Source of the DNA: Auanema rhodensis
Taxonomy: Eukaryota; Nematoda; Chromadorea; Rhabditida; Rhabditidae
Length of the DNA: 64,000 nucleotides
Assembly (NCBI GenBank): GCA_964057225.1
Contig: OZ059896.1
Location: 6,882,001-6,946,000 of the forward strand
Reading direction: 5' to 3'
A model generated the notes under the pieces. It ran no database searches, was not told where the DNA came from, and saw only the letters and a list, made by a program, of their open reading frames with translations. The translations under genes and the position numbers were made by a program. Shown one piece after another: positions 1-13,600 of the stretch (the first letter of the stretch is position 1; every line of letters starts with the position of its first letter).

Positions 1-808
1 TACCTACTCTGCTTATCCCAGCTGTCTCCTTTTCCTTGTCTCTTTCATGCTCTATCTTTCGTCTTCTTTTCCCTTCCTGTCTCTCTTTCTCCCTCTATCT
101 TTTCTCTTCTCTTTTCATCTTTCTATTACTAGATATCCATCCTTATCTCTTGTTCCTTTGGGCTTTGCTAGCGGTTGCCATTCTGCCTATCATCAAACGA
201 ACGAGAAATCGTTGTTCATGATGTGAAATAATTGAAGACATTGTCTCGAATGAGAGAAAATCTGTAAGATAGTGAAAGGGTATTGAGCAGCAAACGAGGG
301 GGAGGAGTGGGGGAGGCAGTTCAACATCAATTTGTTCAATTTTCAAAAAAAAAGAAAAAAAATTCCTTTCTCATGTTTTGAAAAGTTAACTATACTTTTT
401 CCTATAGGCTAACAGGGTACATAAACAGTATATCATATGATTTGAAAAATATTAATTATATAACGAGGATTTATGCTTTATACATCTGTTCTCATGCACC
501 ATCATTGAGTTGTACTTGAATATCAACTGATGAGCAATATCATCTATGAACTCCATGCTTGTTGCTAATTTCATTAAATTTCAAAGAAAGTTTATCACTT
601 GTCTACTTATTATTAATGTACTTTTGTTTTCTCTTTTTCTCTGTATCTCTTATATTCATTTGATATTTTTTATTCTGTTTCTTCGTTTTACTGCTCTCAA
701 CAGAAAACAGGCGACCAGTTCACAACATGACGTGATATTCTGGAAGACAGAATAGTATGTTGTGACAAAGTAGCTTGACGATGAGAGAGATAAAGATGTC
801 TGTGTGTG

Positions 809-811
<3 letters not shown>

Positions 812-857
<46 letters not shown>

Positions 858-858
858 A
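812..858. repeat. (GA)n microsatellite
   Basis: Near-perfect GA dinucleotide run with one AAG interruption in the twitchin 5' intron. Confidence 0.95.
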
Positions 859-1201
859 GGAGAATGAGAACGAAGTATAAGATCTCTATGATTATGAGAA
901 GAAGCTTCAGATAGATCTTGCTTGTTCGTTGTCTCATCTCAAATTCAAGATAAGATGAGTGAGGAATGATGAAAAAACTGGAAGTGAACAATCAACTCTT
1001 AAGTGGGTAAAGACAATTGAACACCTCCATATAACAAAGTAAAATGTGATACATAGATGATTCATATCCTAATATTTATGTACATGTTATATAAATATTA
1101 AAAAAATATATAATATAATAAAGAATTATGAGAATATTGTTCTGAACATCTCCATGGTTTCAAGCTTCAAGATATGCTTCACAATTGGTACTATTATCTC
1201 T

Positions 1202-1207
<6 letters not shown>

Positions 1208-1236
<29 letters not shown>
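1208..1236. repeat. (CT)n microsatellite
   Basis: Perfect CT run preceded by a C7 tract, in the twitchin 5' intron. Confidence 0.95.
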
Positions 1237-1239
<3 letters not shown>

Positions 1240-1988
1240 GAAATTTCTCTCTTTATTTCTCTCCAAATATATTTCTTATTCACTCTTATATGTTCATCTT
1301 TGTATTTCTTTCTTTCTTATCTGTCTCTTCATATTAAGATCATGCTCTTTGGTTTCAAACGTTATTCCAACAAGATATATTAATCTATATTGATTATAAT
1401 TTTATTTTCATTTATAGAATAATTATACATATTCATATATTTAAAAAACAAAAAAAAAATACAAAAAGATCATGAAGTTTTAAGAAAAATACTACAATAC
1501 TATCTGTTTGTCTAAAGATAATTGGATGCGGGAGCAGTGAGAGAAATGTGTTCGAAAATTTTTTTTTGTAATTTTCTGACGTACAGCTTGACCAAAATTC
1601 AATTAAACTATTTATTTACTTCATCTAAACTGAAACGATATCATGACATTAAGATTTATTATTGAAATGTAAGCTGAAATTTAAAAAAAAAAAGATTTTT
1701 TTCTTATAATTTTCATAAAAATCTTCTTATTAATTTATATTTCAAATAATTTAAATAAATGTAATAATCGATAGATTAACAATCTTTTTCTTGTTTTTCG
1801 TTTAGAAAGATTAATAAAAGTATAGAACATTTTAAGTTTTTGATGATGAAAGCTGATGCTTCTCAAATATTTTACTTGTACATTCATTCCTGACGATTTT
1901 TTTGTGTGAAAAAGAGCAAGTTTAAAAACAGGAGGGATAACTCATATCACTTCTGAACTGCGTAACCTTAGATACTTTCTTATCTTCC

Positions 1989-2015
1989 CTCTCTCTTTCT
2001 CTCTCTCTCTCTCTT
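1989..2015. repeat. (TC)n microsatellite, imperfect
   Basis: CT-rich dinucleotide run with a single TTT interruption. Confidence 0.85.
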
Positions 2016-2278
2016 CCTGCTACTTCTAACAAACCATTTTCTTCGTTTGTGATCTTTCAATTTTTTTCTATTCCTAACTTACTAGTTCATCTTCTTATCA
2101 CAATGAATATATTTCTAAGTTAAAACACAATGGAAAAGTATTTGAGATCAGTTGAATGTCAACCTATTCTAACAGCCGCGATGCTTGACAACTTAACTAC
2201 AATATTTCAAAGTGCATTTTATATAGTTGAAATGATAGAATCTGAATATATCTTAGAAGTTCAGCTTAGTGTATTGAG

Positions 2279-2284
<6 letters not shown>

Positions 2285-2313
<29 letters not shown>
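2285..2313. repeat. (GA)n microsatellite
   Basis: Perfect GA run about 350 bases upstream of the first visible twitchin exon. Confidence 0.95.
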
Positions 2314-2316
<3 letters not shown>

Positions 2317-2667
2317 GTGACAATGAGAAAAGAAGATGGTGAATGATGCCATTGAGATGATCATCACATCTGTTATATCACATCTTTGCTTGAAATTGAA
2401 AGAACATGCTTAAACTTATATATAAAATTGAATAAATTAGCATAAAATATATGAAAACTTGTAAAAATTAATTTAATTGTCTGTTTTATCATAAAAATAG
2501 ATATTAAAAATATTAATTTAAAACTGAAAATAAATAGTTTCTGATTTGTTCTATTGACTTTTCCCACATGTTTTTCTATAAAACCTTTTGAAAAAGTTGG
2601 TTTCAAGTTTTAGGTTCATAATGCTAAATTAATTTTTATATAAATCAAATGTATTTTATTACTTTAG

Positions 2668-4629
2668 GAGCCTAATGCAGGTGATGGAGGAGCATACAAA
2701 TGTACAGCAAAAAATCAATTTGGAGAATCCAATGCGAATATTAATTTGAATTTTGCTGGTAAAATTTGAAATATAATCATATTAAGTGAATAATATAATT
2801 AAAGGTGGCGGTGGCGATGAAGGGCGTAGTAGAGGACCTTCGTTCGTTAGTAAGCCAAGAATTATTCCACGAGATGGAGGTGCATTGATTGTTATGGAAT
2901 GTAAAGTTAAAAGTTCTACAACACCTACAGCAAAGTAAATATTTAATTGATTGACGGTGATTCAATTAAACTTTTGTTTAGATGGATGAAGGATGGAACT
3001 CCATTAAGCATGGGAGGTTTATATCATGCTATTTTCACTGATTTAGGTGATCAAACATATCTTTGTCAATTGGAAATTCGTGTATGTTCTAATTTCTATT
3101 TAATTTCTTTTTCGTTATAATTAAGTTTTTAAATTATATTTATTATAATTAATATTCTAGGGACCATCTACTGGTGATGCTGGTAACTACAGATGTACTA
3201 TCCGTAACGATCAAGGTGAAACAAATGCTAATTTGGCATTAAATTTTGAAGAGCCAGATCCAAATGAAAGAATGGTGACTACAGATGTTTCTTTTATAGT
3301 TTTTCTTAATTTTTAAAATTTAGTCTCGACGTTCTCCATCTGTGAATCGTAAAGATGCTACCAGTCCACGACCACCTTCTCGAGGACCTGGTTCAAGACC
3401 AGGAAGTCCAAAGAAAAACATGAAATCGCGTGAAGGAACTCCTAAGCGTAATTTGAAAACCAGAGAAGGCTCTCCTAGTGGAAAGCGATCGATGAGGTTT
3501 TATAGTCACTTCTTTTGATTTTAGTACTATTTTCATAAAACAGGTCCCGAACATCGACGCCAACACAGGACGTTGACGCTGGAAAAAATACTCTTGCTCC
3601 AGAAGATGCCATATCTGGCGATTCATCAAGACGAAGTAGCCGAACAGATAAAATGGATACAGATTCTGGTATATTCTTCATTTCACCTCGGTACATATGG
3701 CTCTATTCAATTTAGTAACGTCTAAGAGAAAACCAGACGGACTACCTCCCGCACCAGGTGCGGGAGATGAGAAAAAGCTTCGAGGAGCCAGCCCTGCTCT
3801 TGGTGGAGCACATGGTGAACGTCTTCGATCCCCAGCGCCCCCATCCGCTGGTTCAAGCGCAAGAGACAAGTATACTAGGCCACCAATTGTCATGGAATCA
3901 GTGAAATCACAGGTAATCTAAAGAGAAACCAGAAGGAAATACATAAAAACTTTTATAGTTAGTTAGTATTATATTAAAAATAATTGTAAGATGAAATGAA
4001 ATAAGTTTAGTATGAGAATAATTCTGATCAAAAGAAAATGGGATTAAGAGAGATGTTGGAAGAAATTTTAAATGTGTTTTACTACAAAAAACATCTGGAT
4101 TAGTAAACATCAGTGATGTATATATTAGAAAAAATGATTTTCCTATTGCTATAGCGAAATATATTTTTAAGATTTGAGAATAAAAATGTTTTAAAACCAA
4201 ATGAATGAATAGGAAAAAGGTGGGGGAGGGGAGGATGAGGGATGAAGATGAGTAAAATAATGTTTTAAATACTCAAATAATACATATATATATATTAGAT
4301 AATTAAAAAATAATAATAAATTGAAATTAATTTAGCTTGGTAAACCTGGATCATCAGTACAATTACATGTTGAATGGCAATGTCATTCATCAACCATTAT
4401 TGAATGGTTTAAGTAATAATTATATAAAAATATAAATTATATAAAATATAATTTCAGAGATGGTTCACCATTACGTCCATCATCAGATTTATCAGCTTCA
4501 TTTGATGGAATTAATGCTTATTTAAATATTCGAAATTTAACAGAAGAATTGACTGGATTATATAAATGTCATGCAACATGTGAATATGGTGAAGGCCAAA
4601 GTTCTGCAATGGTAAAAATGGAACAAAAT
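2668..4629 (+). other. unc-22: Twitchin N-terminal Ig block
   Basis: Exons at 2668-2758, 2805-2934, 2982-3081, 3161-3273, 3324-3496, 3542-3668, 3716-3911, 4336-4411 and 4456-4629. They encode the end of Ig1, a full Ig2 (core [12 protein letters not shown]; Cys-strand [13 protein letters not shown]), a basic linker with repeated SREGTP / TREGSP motifs, and a further Ig (IIEWFK to [15 protein letters not shown]). Donors are GTAAG/GTATG-like and acceptors TTTAG/TTCAG. The order and wording match the C. elegans twitchin N terminus. Confidence 0.9.
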
Positions 4630-7600
4630 GGTAAATCAACTTAATTATATGAAAATTAGTTTAATTATAATATTTATTTTAATTATTTTAATGAAATTCA
4701 TTGATTTAATATTATTATTTAAGATGCTGATCTGTTTAATCATCATACCCAAACTCCTGAATTGGTTGAACCAGCCAAACCAGAAAGAAAAGCCTCTTCT
4801 TCAGCGAAAGAAAAGGAAAAAACACCACAGAGAATGAGTACTTTATCAGTAAATCAAGCTGAAGATGAAGATGAATCTAAAACACCAAAACGCAAACGAA
4901 GCAAAAGCAAGAGTCCGGTAAGCATTCAAGCTTATAACCTTTATCATAATTCACTATGATTGATGAGATATTACTTCACATCTTCAAATGTGTTGACCTA
5001 GGTCGACCAAGTGTGAAGAGTCTTTGGTTTACAACTAGTACACTCCAGTTATTCCTTATAATTTATAATGCATATAATTATATTTCAGGCACCTAGTCCC
5101 AAGGTAAGCCGAGCAGGCAGTTCTCGTCCAGATGTATGTTTTTCTTAGCTTTATTCATTTATAAGATTTTTTAATATTATTGATATTATGTGTGAATTTA
5201 AACCAAAAAAAATCTGTGAATGAGGGAGAACGAAGTAGATTTTATTCTTCAAAGTTTAAACTTTCGATGTGTCTGTTAATGGGACATCCGGTTAAAGTAG
5301 ATTCAACAATCGTTGATGTTTCGAAAATCTTGAAAATATAAAAAAGCTTTAATGGCTATTTGCCACTTGACAACAAATAAAAGTTTCTTTCCCAAAAAAA
5401 AATAAAAAACGTTTCTAGTTCTTCTGCTTCGTTTGTCTTTTTTTTGTACAAAAAATTAAAATCATTAAATAATAATAATAAATTATTTTTATTTTTATAA
5501 ATTATATTTTAGTCATCTGAAAAGGAAATTGTTAATCAATCCAGAAAAGGAAGTTACAGACAAGATGGCGATGACGTGAGTTTTAATCATTTCTAAAATA
5601 TATTCTTCTAATTATGTTTTAAAAAAGTTGAAAAAGCTGAAAAAGATAAATTCATGCCGTAGGTTTCAATCACTTTTGTGTGAAGTTTGATTTGATTCTT
5701 TTCTGCAAAGTCAAGTATTTTATGCAGAATATGCTATTACCTACAGAAAGAAAAATAGATTAAACTGTTGACGCCAAATGATTTCTGCTCATCGGACACA
5801 CATCAGCTAAAGAGTTCAATGAATCAGTAAAATTGCTCCATCTGGCCGTTTGGTACGGTAGTGCTTAAGCTGTTAGTGGCTGATATTGCCTGCCGTGCAA
5901 TCGTCGTTGCACGTCGACAAGGAGGAAAAGCATTACGCTGACAATGGAGATGAAGATGAAGAAGTAGAAGTGACGATGATAAAGGACAGATGGCGAATAC
6001 GTCACGAATTCGATGAACGTGCTACGAAAGTAAAACGGAAAAGCTAACAAGCAAATGAAGTATAGATACAAGAAAACTGCCGATCCGAAGAGCCCGACGT
6101 GTGATAACAAGTGTTCTGCTTCTCACACGTCTTCTGTAGACAACTCTTATCTGTCTATTGCATGTTGTTCTGATCTTCAATCTCTCGTTCAACTTCACAG
6201 AACTATCTCAGCACCCTACTCTTTTTTTGCTCTTCTCGATCTTTTTGAACAAATTTCATTTTTTTTTGCTTTTCATTTTCAATTTCACGTCCTACACAAG
6301 AGGGTGGCAATAGCTACTACTAACTTCTGATAACACTTGTGTTGGCACCATCGTGGCGTCATTTCACAAATCTCTAAATTGAAATTTCCAAAAAAAGTCA
6401 TTTAGACAATAAAACATTATAAAATAATTTCAATTATTTGATTAATTATATTATATAATTAAGAATTTTTAATTAAATTGATAATTATATAATATAAATA
6501 TTCATATTTATTTTAATTTTATCATCTATTTCATTCAATTTTATTCCAAATGTTCTTATTTTTTTAAATCATTATGTCACCTATAATGATTTGATTCAAT
6601 ATTTCTTCATTACATTATTTTTTGTATGAAATATCGTTTACAGTAAATTTCGACAGCACTTCTGCCAAATTCAGAAGTCTAACCTACCTCATGACGAACG
6701 ATGCCAACGCCATTTTATCACACATTCCTGTCCAGCAAGCAGCACAATGCTACTAAAAATGACTCAAAAGTTCGAGCATTTTCACGAAACATCGAGCGAT
6801 CCTTATCCGACAACCCTGCATCACAAGCTACTGCTTCAACCACTCCTTTGCCTTGGAGACGGCAAACCACTACCACTTACGAATCGTCTTCTAATTCCAG
6901 TACATACAATGAAGATCGGCCAGCATCTATTGCTTCAACACGATCTTGCCGTAGTTCAGACTCTGTAACTGATGGTTTAGAAGGTCTTTCTCAAATTCAT
7001 AAATTCATTTTGAGTCGAATGCCTGAAGGCATTGCAAAAGAAAAATTCTTGAGAACCTTGATTGATTTTGATACACCGTATCCGTCGAGATTGGTTCGAT
7101 CCAACAGATCGAACAAATCGCTTAACAGCAATGAATCGACGAATCGCCGCAGTTTATCGGATTCAAGCGTAAGTATCTTTCCAGAATTACAAGTTTAAAC
7201 TTCACATAGAAACGATGAATACCATGTTTAATTGTTTTTTATTGAGAGAGACTGAAATCGAAATAAGTAAAAAGATTTTCATGAAAATCGGTCTTTTCTG
7301 TTATACGATTTCTTCTGATTTTGCAACTTTTTCTCAATCTCTGCTTATTATTTTACTATATTTTCGTGAATAATAACACCAATATTTGTATTTTTCTGTA
7401 ATCTTCAAAACAATTCACTTTTTTTCCAAAAAATCATAATAATACTTCACCTGCGACTTCTCTTCTATAAAATCATCAAATATTGAAGAAACATTTGATG
7501 AGAATTTAAAACGAAGGGAAACAAAAAAACATGTTATAGCCCGATGCGGGGCTCGAACCCGCGACAGCCAGATTAAGAGTCTGGTGCTCTACCGACTGAG

Positions 7601-10600
7601 CTAACCGGGCTGACAATGTTACAACTTTCTTGCCAAATAAAATTTTAATTGTAATTAATATCTATGGGTAATTGAAAAATATTGATAAGAAACTTGATTT
7701 CATACCAATAATTCATCATATAGTTAATAATTACAAAATAGAAAATTTCACACAAATACATAATTTTCTACGCTAATTTAATTAATATAATTTTTCATTT
7801 TGATCTCTCTTTCACTGTATTCGAAACTTGAACAATATCAACCTTATTGGCTCCTTCTGAGAAATTTTTTGAAGTTTTTAAAGTAAATTTTCATATATTT
7901 TTCGTTCGTTTAAATTTATAAATAAATAAATAAATAGAAATTAAGTAATATCAACTAAAATTTCTAAAAAATTAATATATTTTTATTAATTTCTCCAAAC
8001 TATAAAAATAAAATTCAAACTTTAAAAATAAACAAAAATAATTAGTATAAAGTTTCATATAACTATATTCTAATATTACCGTATTTTCAGTGTGTGACAG
8101 TGTTTTTTTTCTCAAAAATTTAAATAAATATATAAGTATTTATATTATATATTTATAAGTTTTTATATTAAATATTTAAGTTTTAACTTTAATAAAACTT
8201 TGCCAACCCATTCTTATGGTCTTTGGATAGTTGTGAAAGATTGAGAAAACGAGATAGAAAGGAAAGACAAATAGTGAGAGCTTTTTTCAAGACAACGTCC
8301 TTCATCTAACTGTGCTTCTCTGGCCGTCTCAGGATATTTTCTTTGTTGAACAGAATTTCATTCCTCGATCTGTTTTAAGCTTATTCACAACTTTTTCTTG
8401 ATCTTTTAAAAAAATTATCAAATAGTATGAACATTTTAATGTTAAAATCACAAATACTATATTAATGATTTTAATGTTATAGCTATTAATTCATTTTTTA
8501 AGTTCTAAAATCAGATATAATTCAATTTTGTGAATCTTATAAGCTTTATTATACAGTATATTATACTAATTATATAATATAAGTTATGTAACTGTAACAT
8601 TTCGAATTGTTTCTTCATGTCGAATTTTAATTTTCAAGTGGCTCGATATTCGTTTCTTTCCTTCTCAAAGATAAACCAGTTTCAAGTGAGCAACTTGAGC
8701 TCACATTATTCTTGTTTATCTGAAGAAGAAGTTACTTCTTATTTTATTAAAATTTAATATAATTATATGATATAATTAAGTTTTTTATTTTTTTTTTATT
8801 TCACAAATTAACAATATTCAGCTGATGATTAAGAGAGATAAATATAATTCATATTGCCTTGTGTACATCTTTTGAACGGAAGTACGGAACGTTCTCCAAT
8901 TCACCTATCGGTTTTCTCTCTTATACCTCTCACTCTCTCATTCTCTCTATAAATATTTTTTCTTTCTTTTTCAATATCAAAGACTGATCGGAGACGAACA
9001 GACGAAGAGGAAGAGTTCCTCTTCATAGTATGAACAAGTCAGATAGATCACATCCTGTTCATGAGTGCTTGCGTGGGTGGTCATGAAGAATCTCATTGCT
9101 TTCTTGCCGAAAATTAACAAAAATCAATATAAATACTTTTTAGCACAAATGTATTTAAAATATTTTTAATAATATTTAACTAAAATTTCTATCGTTATCT
9201 TGACTGTTTTGCTGCAAAAATCTGTGTTGCTTGCTCAAGCGGATATGATACAAGCTTGCAGCATAAGAGCCTATCATTACTCTTCTCCGTATAGTTTGCC
9301 TTCATCTCAAACTTATCACTTATCTTTAAAGCATTTTCACCTTTCATGCTCTATGAGCTATTTATAAATGCTGGTACATATGTATATAAACATATGTACA
9401 TATAGTTATTCCATTATATGACTAAATTAAGATAGCTAAGATATGGTCAAAATCTTTAATTATTTGTAATTTGACAAGTTTCACGCTATTAAAATTCATT
9501 CAAGTACTAATTGATGACTCAAATAATCTTGTTTAGTGCTCAAATCTCATTTCTTTTGCGAAATACAAGTCAAATAGATTTGTGTGGGCCGAAGATAAAG
9601 ATGAAGGAGTAACAGGAATGTCCATAGATTTTTGTAACTTAACGAGATTAGAAAATTCGAAGAAAAAAAAAGAAAGTTATAGGATGATAAGTTCTTCTTA
9701 TTGAAAAAAAGTAAAAGAAAAGGACGGAAGATTAGCCTTGAGATGAGATGATGAGATGTGTTGGGCACGACGACACTTAGCAAGTTGTCAAACAATAAGC
9801 ACAAAACGAACAGGAACATATCGATTCATCAAGTTCCGTTTCCGTTTTTCAGTATTTTACTGTATCAGTCTTGTGACTTCAACACTGTTAAGTCCAAGCG
9901 CGTCGTCAGGCTTCAAACAGATCTCAGATCTCACTCAATTCCGGTGTACAATCATCTTTCATCTTCTTTCTATCTCTACTTGAAGTAGAAGTTCTATACT
10001 CACGTGTTATTCTCGTGGCATCGAGAAGTCTATCATCTGAACGGCATAATCATCATCATCATAATCATCAGACTTTTCAGTGTTACACGTTTATTCTGTG
10101 AGATTCTTGTGATATTTCTGATTTTTAAAAATATTAAATCTCTAATTATATATATAAACAGCTTTTTTTTATAAAACAAATTATTATAAGCAATGTAAAA
10201 CATAAATAGATGCGCAATCTTGCAATCTTAACAGTAGTTATCTGCATATTTGGCTTATTCACAATCTGTTTCAGGAATCACAAGCCGACGATATCCCGTC
10301 ATCGGGTTTGACTATTCCCGAGGCACGTCGTCGGCAGCTTTTGGGAGAAGAAAGCGAAGACGAGATTACAGAGAGTATCTCAGAGTTACCATCATTTTCA
10401 GGTCCAAGAACAAGAAAGCGAACAGAGGTGAGTCAAAGCTTGAAACTCTTCATAATATAAAAAAAATAAAGAAGTAAAAGGAAATATCCTTCAATATTTG
10501 TTAAAAATTGAACCCATATCGTGATTGTCCGTCTCGAACTCTTCATGTTTTAAGGTTTTTGTCTAAAGTTTGATGCGTAATTGAAACCATTTCGCATGCA

Positions 10601-13600
10601 CATGTTTATTTTTGTTTTCAAACTGTTATCTATTTGTTTGTTTGTGTCTTGTTCATGTTAAGTTGGCCTTTTAGCCGCCTTCAACGGCTGAGGAAGCAAT
10701 GTATCAGAATGCTCGAAGTTTGTTAAAAAAGTCTCAAGTGTCTGATCAAGCTGATACTGACAAGTCCAAGGTTTGTCCGTTGTTACTAATGTCCGAACAA
10801 CATGTTCTACTAATATTTATTGTATAATTGTTATATGTTACAACATTTCTAGCAACCACAACTTCGCAAAGTTAAGCCACGAGAGCCGGAACCGGAGCCA
10901 AAACTGCTCTTTCAGCTCAAAAAAGTGAAAAAGGATGACCCAACTAAAAACCCATTGGAGCGTACAGATTCAGCATCTAGCGTTCGATCCACAGGCAGAC
11001 GAGATGAGCCTGCTCCACCAAATCCATTCGCTCAATTGAAAAAAGTCATCAGATCGGAAGATACATCGTTACGGGGAGGCTTAGAGAAATCGGATTCTGT
11101 CAGTAGTGTTCGATCATCAGGCGGTAGACGTGATGAGGATACAGGAATTCCAACAGTTCAACTGAAGAAAGTTGTAAAGAAGAAAGAAGTAGTCGAAGAA
11201 GCATCCCCGCTTAGCAGATCAGGATCGATAGCAGACGTTGGCGAATTCAAAATTGAAAAACGTCAGAGGACTAAATTACAAAAGTATGAACGTACTCCGG
11301 TCGAAAAGACGCAAGAGAAGAAAGAAGTTAGTGTGTTATGAATGTTTTTATAAATTTTATAGAAAAAATGGAAGGAAACTCTTAATGTTTTTCATGTTCT
11401 GTCCACGTATTCTGTCTTTTTCCTACTGTTTCACGCATGGCTTCTATATTCTATGATTATATCTATCGTTGAGAACCTTTATGAACCCTTTGTCACCCTT
11501 TTCAGGAAGTTAAACGTCAAGCAAGGCCAGGTGAAATCAGTGCTGACAGCAGAGTAAGTTAAAGCTGCAATTCAATCAATATTGATAACTCTATTGAGAT
11601 TAATCAAATTGATTAAAGTTTTTTTTATTTTTAAACAGCATGTTTTCATTTACATTCCTATTAACATTTCCGAGTTTCATTCGAATGTTGTGATGATTTT
11701 CATATTCTACCACTTTTGAATATTACTTTCTTCTTTTTCTACAGATAACGTGGACCGAAATCATTTACTATTTTTGCCACAAAAATTATTTTCAGTTACA
11801 TACAGACTCAAATTCTTGGATTTTTATAATTATATAGTTGGATGAGTAACATATGTTTCAGTTGAAGCCTGTACAGAAAACGAAACCTGCACAACCAGCA
11901 TTAGCTACTAAAGAAGATATCAGCGATCCCAAAGCATTATTGAAAGGCCGACAAGTCGGACGACGACAACAAGAACAAGCATTGCCTATCAACCAAGTGC
12001 AGCTGAAGCGACCTCCCAAGAAAGGAGAGAAGGAAGCTAATCCTCTTGATGCTATTAAACTCAAGAAAGTTGCACGCAATCCAGAAGACTCGGGCGCAGA
12101 TTCTGGAACAGATTCTCGTCGTGGCAGTATGTTCCAAAAAGAAGAGTTCATCCGAAGAGGATCTGTAATGGATTCTCGACGTGATTCAATCGTAAGAATC
12201 TCTAGCTCATATGAACAGTATTGTGATCATTTTGATTATATCATATAATCAACACGATATACAAGGCTGAATACAATTTTTCCTGCTCGCAATCAAAATA
12301 ATTTTCACATTTTTCCCAAATTATTAATATTCTTTGAATGTATTTGAACTAACTTTCAGATGTTTTTATATGGAATTTTCGGAATGCCTCATTTGTGTGC
12401 GTGTGTGTGTTTCTGTACTTCAACTCCATCATATCAAAGATTTAACATATACAAACAACATCTTATATAGTTTGGAATAATATTTATTGTTTGTTTTTAT
12501 TATATCTAATAGCATGAATTATCATAATTTATAATTTATATTAATCATTACATCTTTAGCGTCGTAGCAGTATTGATATGCGTCGTGAATCTGTTCAAGA
12601 AATCATGGAACGCATTTCCACACCACTTGTCCCAGCTGGTGGACCAGGAAAGCCTCCAAAGATTATTGAAGTCCCAGAAAATGTTACTGTAGTTGAAAGT
12701 AAGATGGTTTCTAATTTTTAATTGACAATTCTACAAGCATTCGGTGCTAGAATGCTTAAGTTTATCAATTTATGTTGTTCTACGAGTACTTCATGCAAGT
12801 GGTTTATCATTATCTATGTTGTATCTGCTAATATTCACTCAGTCTCTCAGTATTTTAGCTAAAGAGAGAAAACGAATATTGAAAGATAAGGGGAGGTTTT
12901 AACGGAGAGATAGGTGGGAATGAAGACATGATCTATGGCTTTTTCTTAATCCTAGCTATTGTCTACAGTTCTCTACATGTTCTTCCTACAGTTAGTTATA
13001 TCTCTCATTTGCTCTATGTCTTGCGTTCTCTCTCAGAAAATCTATTTGGTCAGTTTTTAGCAACATAACCACTTGACGCTATCATCTGGGGGTATTAATG
13101 GTGTTGATTGTTCCGTTCGTAGATCATTTTGAATGTTTCACGTTAACACATAGAAAAATCGATAAAGAGGGATTAAGCTTGAAGCATAAGTTGGAAGAAG
13201 TATCTCTTCTGTGTTCATATACTATATAATAACTTATACTATATAGTTTATATATATATATCAAAACGTATAGTTTTATTTTTTAATTTTGAACGAAAAA
13301 TATTTTTCGTTTACTCCAATGTTGATAAAGTTCAATTCGAAGAGTTGTGTGAAACGAAATCAAAAATTGAATAACATCCCTTGAAGATAAAGTTGCGGAA
13401 AACCTGTTGGTTTGAAAGAAAATTCTGCCAGTGGCAATAGATTTATAGCCAGTGGTTCATTTTTTCTTGTCCGTTGTCAATCTTTAGGTGTTACAACGCC
13501 ATTCAATGAAGTCTGTTGAAATGAAAAGAGAAATATTATATGAAATAGAGAGATATATGAGTGTGAGAGAGAAAATGAAGAAGAGGTTAAGAAGAGAAGA

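Larger units (their letters stand above)
1..2667 (+). other. Intronic sequence 5' of first visible twitchin exon
   Basis: I could not find a twitchin exon here; residues expected before GDGGAYKC are absent. The stretch is AT-rich with pyrimidine-rich tracts (20-130) and several CT/GA microsatellites. Short ORFs here are composed of these repeats. It is taken as a large 5' intron that may also hold muscle enhancers, though no specific site can be supported. Confidence 0.7.
7169..10274 (+). other. Large twitchin intron
   Basis: About 3.1 kb of AT-rich sequence separates the candidate exon ending at 7168 from the exon at 10275. It contains an antisense tRNA-Lys (7538-7610) and a perfect inverted repeat (9374-9399). 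Otherwise I see no coding or RNA feature. Confidence 0.7.
4724..12699 (+). other. unc-22: Twitchin charged linker with QLKKV and RRxS motifs
   Basis: Small exons at 4724-4917, about 5090-5131, 5512-5575, 10275-10427, about 10675-10770, 10853-11327, 11506-11552, 11861-12190 and 12560-12699 encode low-complexity sequence rich in Lys, Glu, Pro and Ser. The motif QLKK(V) recurs (FQLKKV, AQLKKV, VQLKKV, VQLKRP, IKLKKV). A block of about 40 residues ([13 protein letters not shown] / [14 protein letters not shown] followed by QLKKV) is duplicated. Five RRxS-type sites cluster at 12115-12600. No folded domain is visible, so a flexible, phosphorylatable spring or regulatory linker is the likely role (inference). 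Confidence 0.8.

Noticed and set aside
656-1393. ORFs made of Ser-Leu repeats
   Set aside because: They are translations of CT/GA microsatellites.
5865-6110. Minus-strand 81-codon hydrophobic ORF with two membrane-like segments in a twitchin intron
   Set aside because: Composition is Phe/Tyr/Leu-rich as expected from T-rich sequence read by chance; no splice acceptor, leader site or homologue is recognised.
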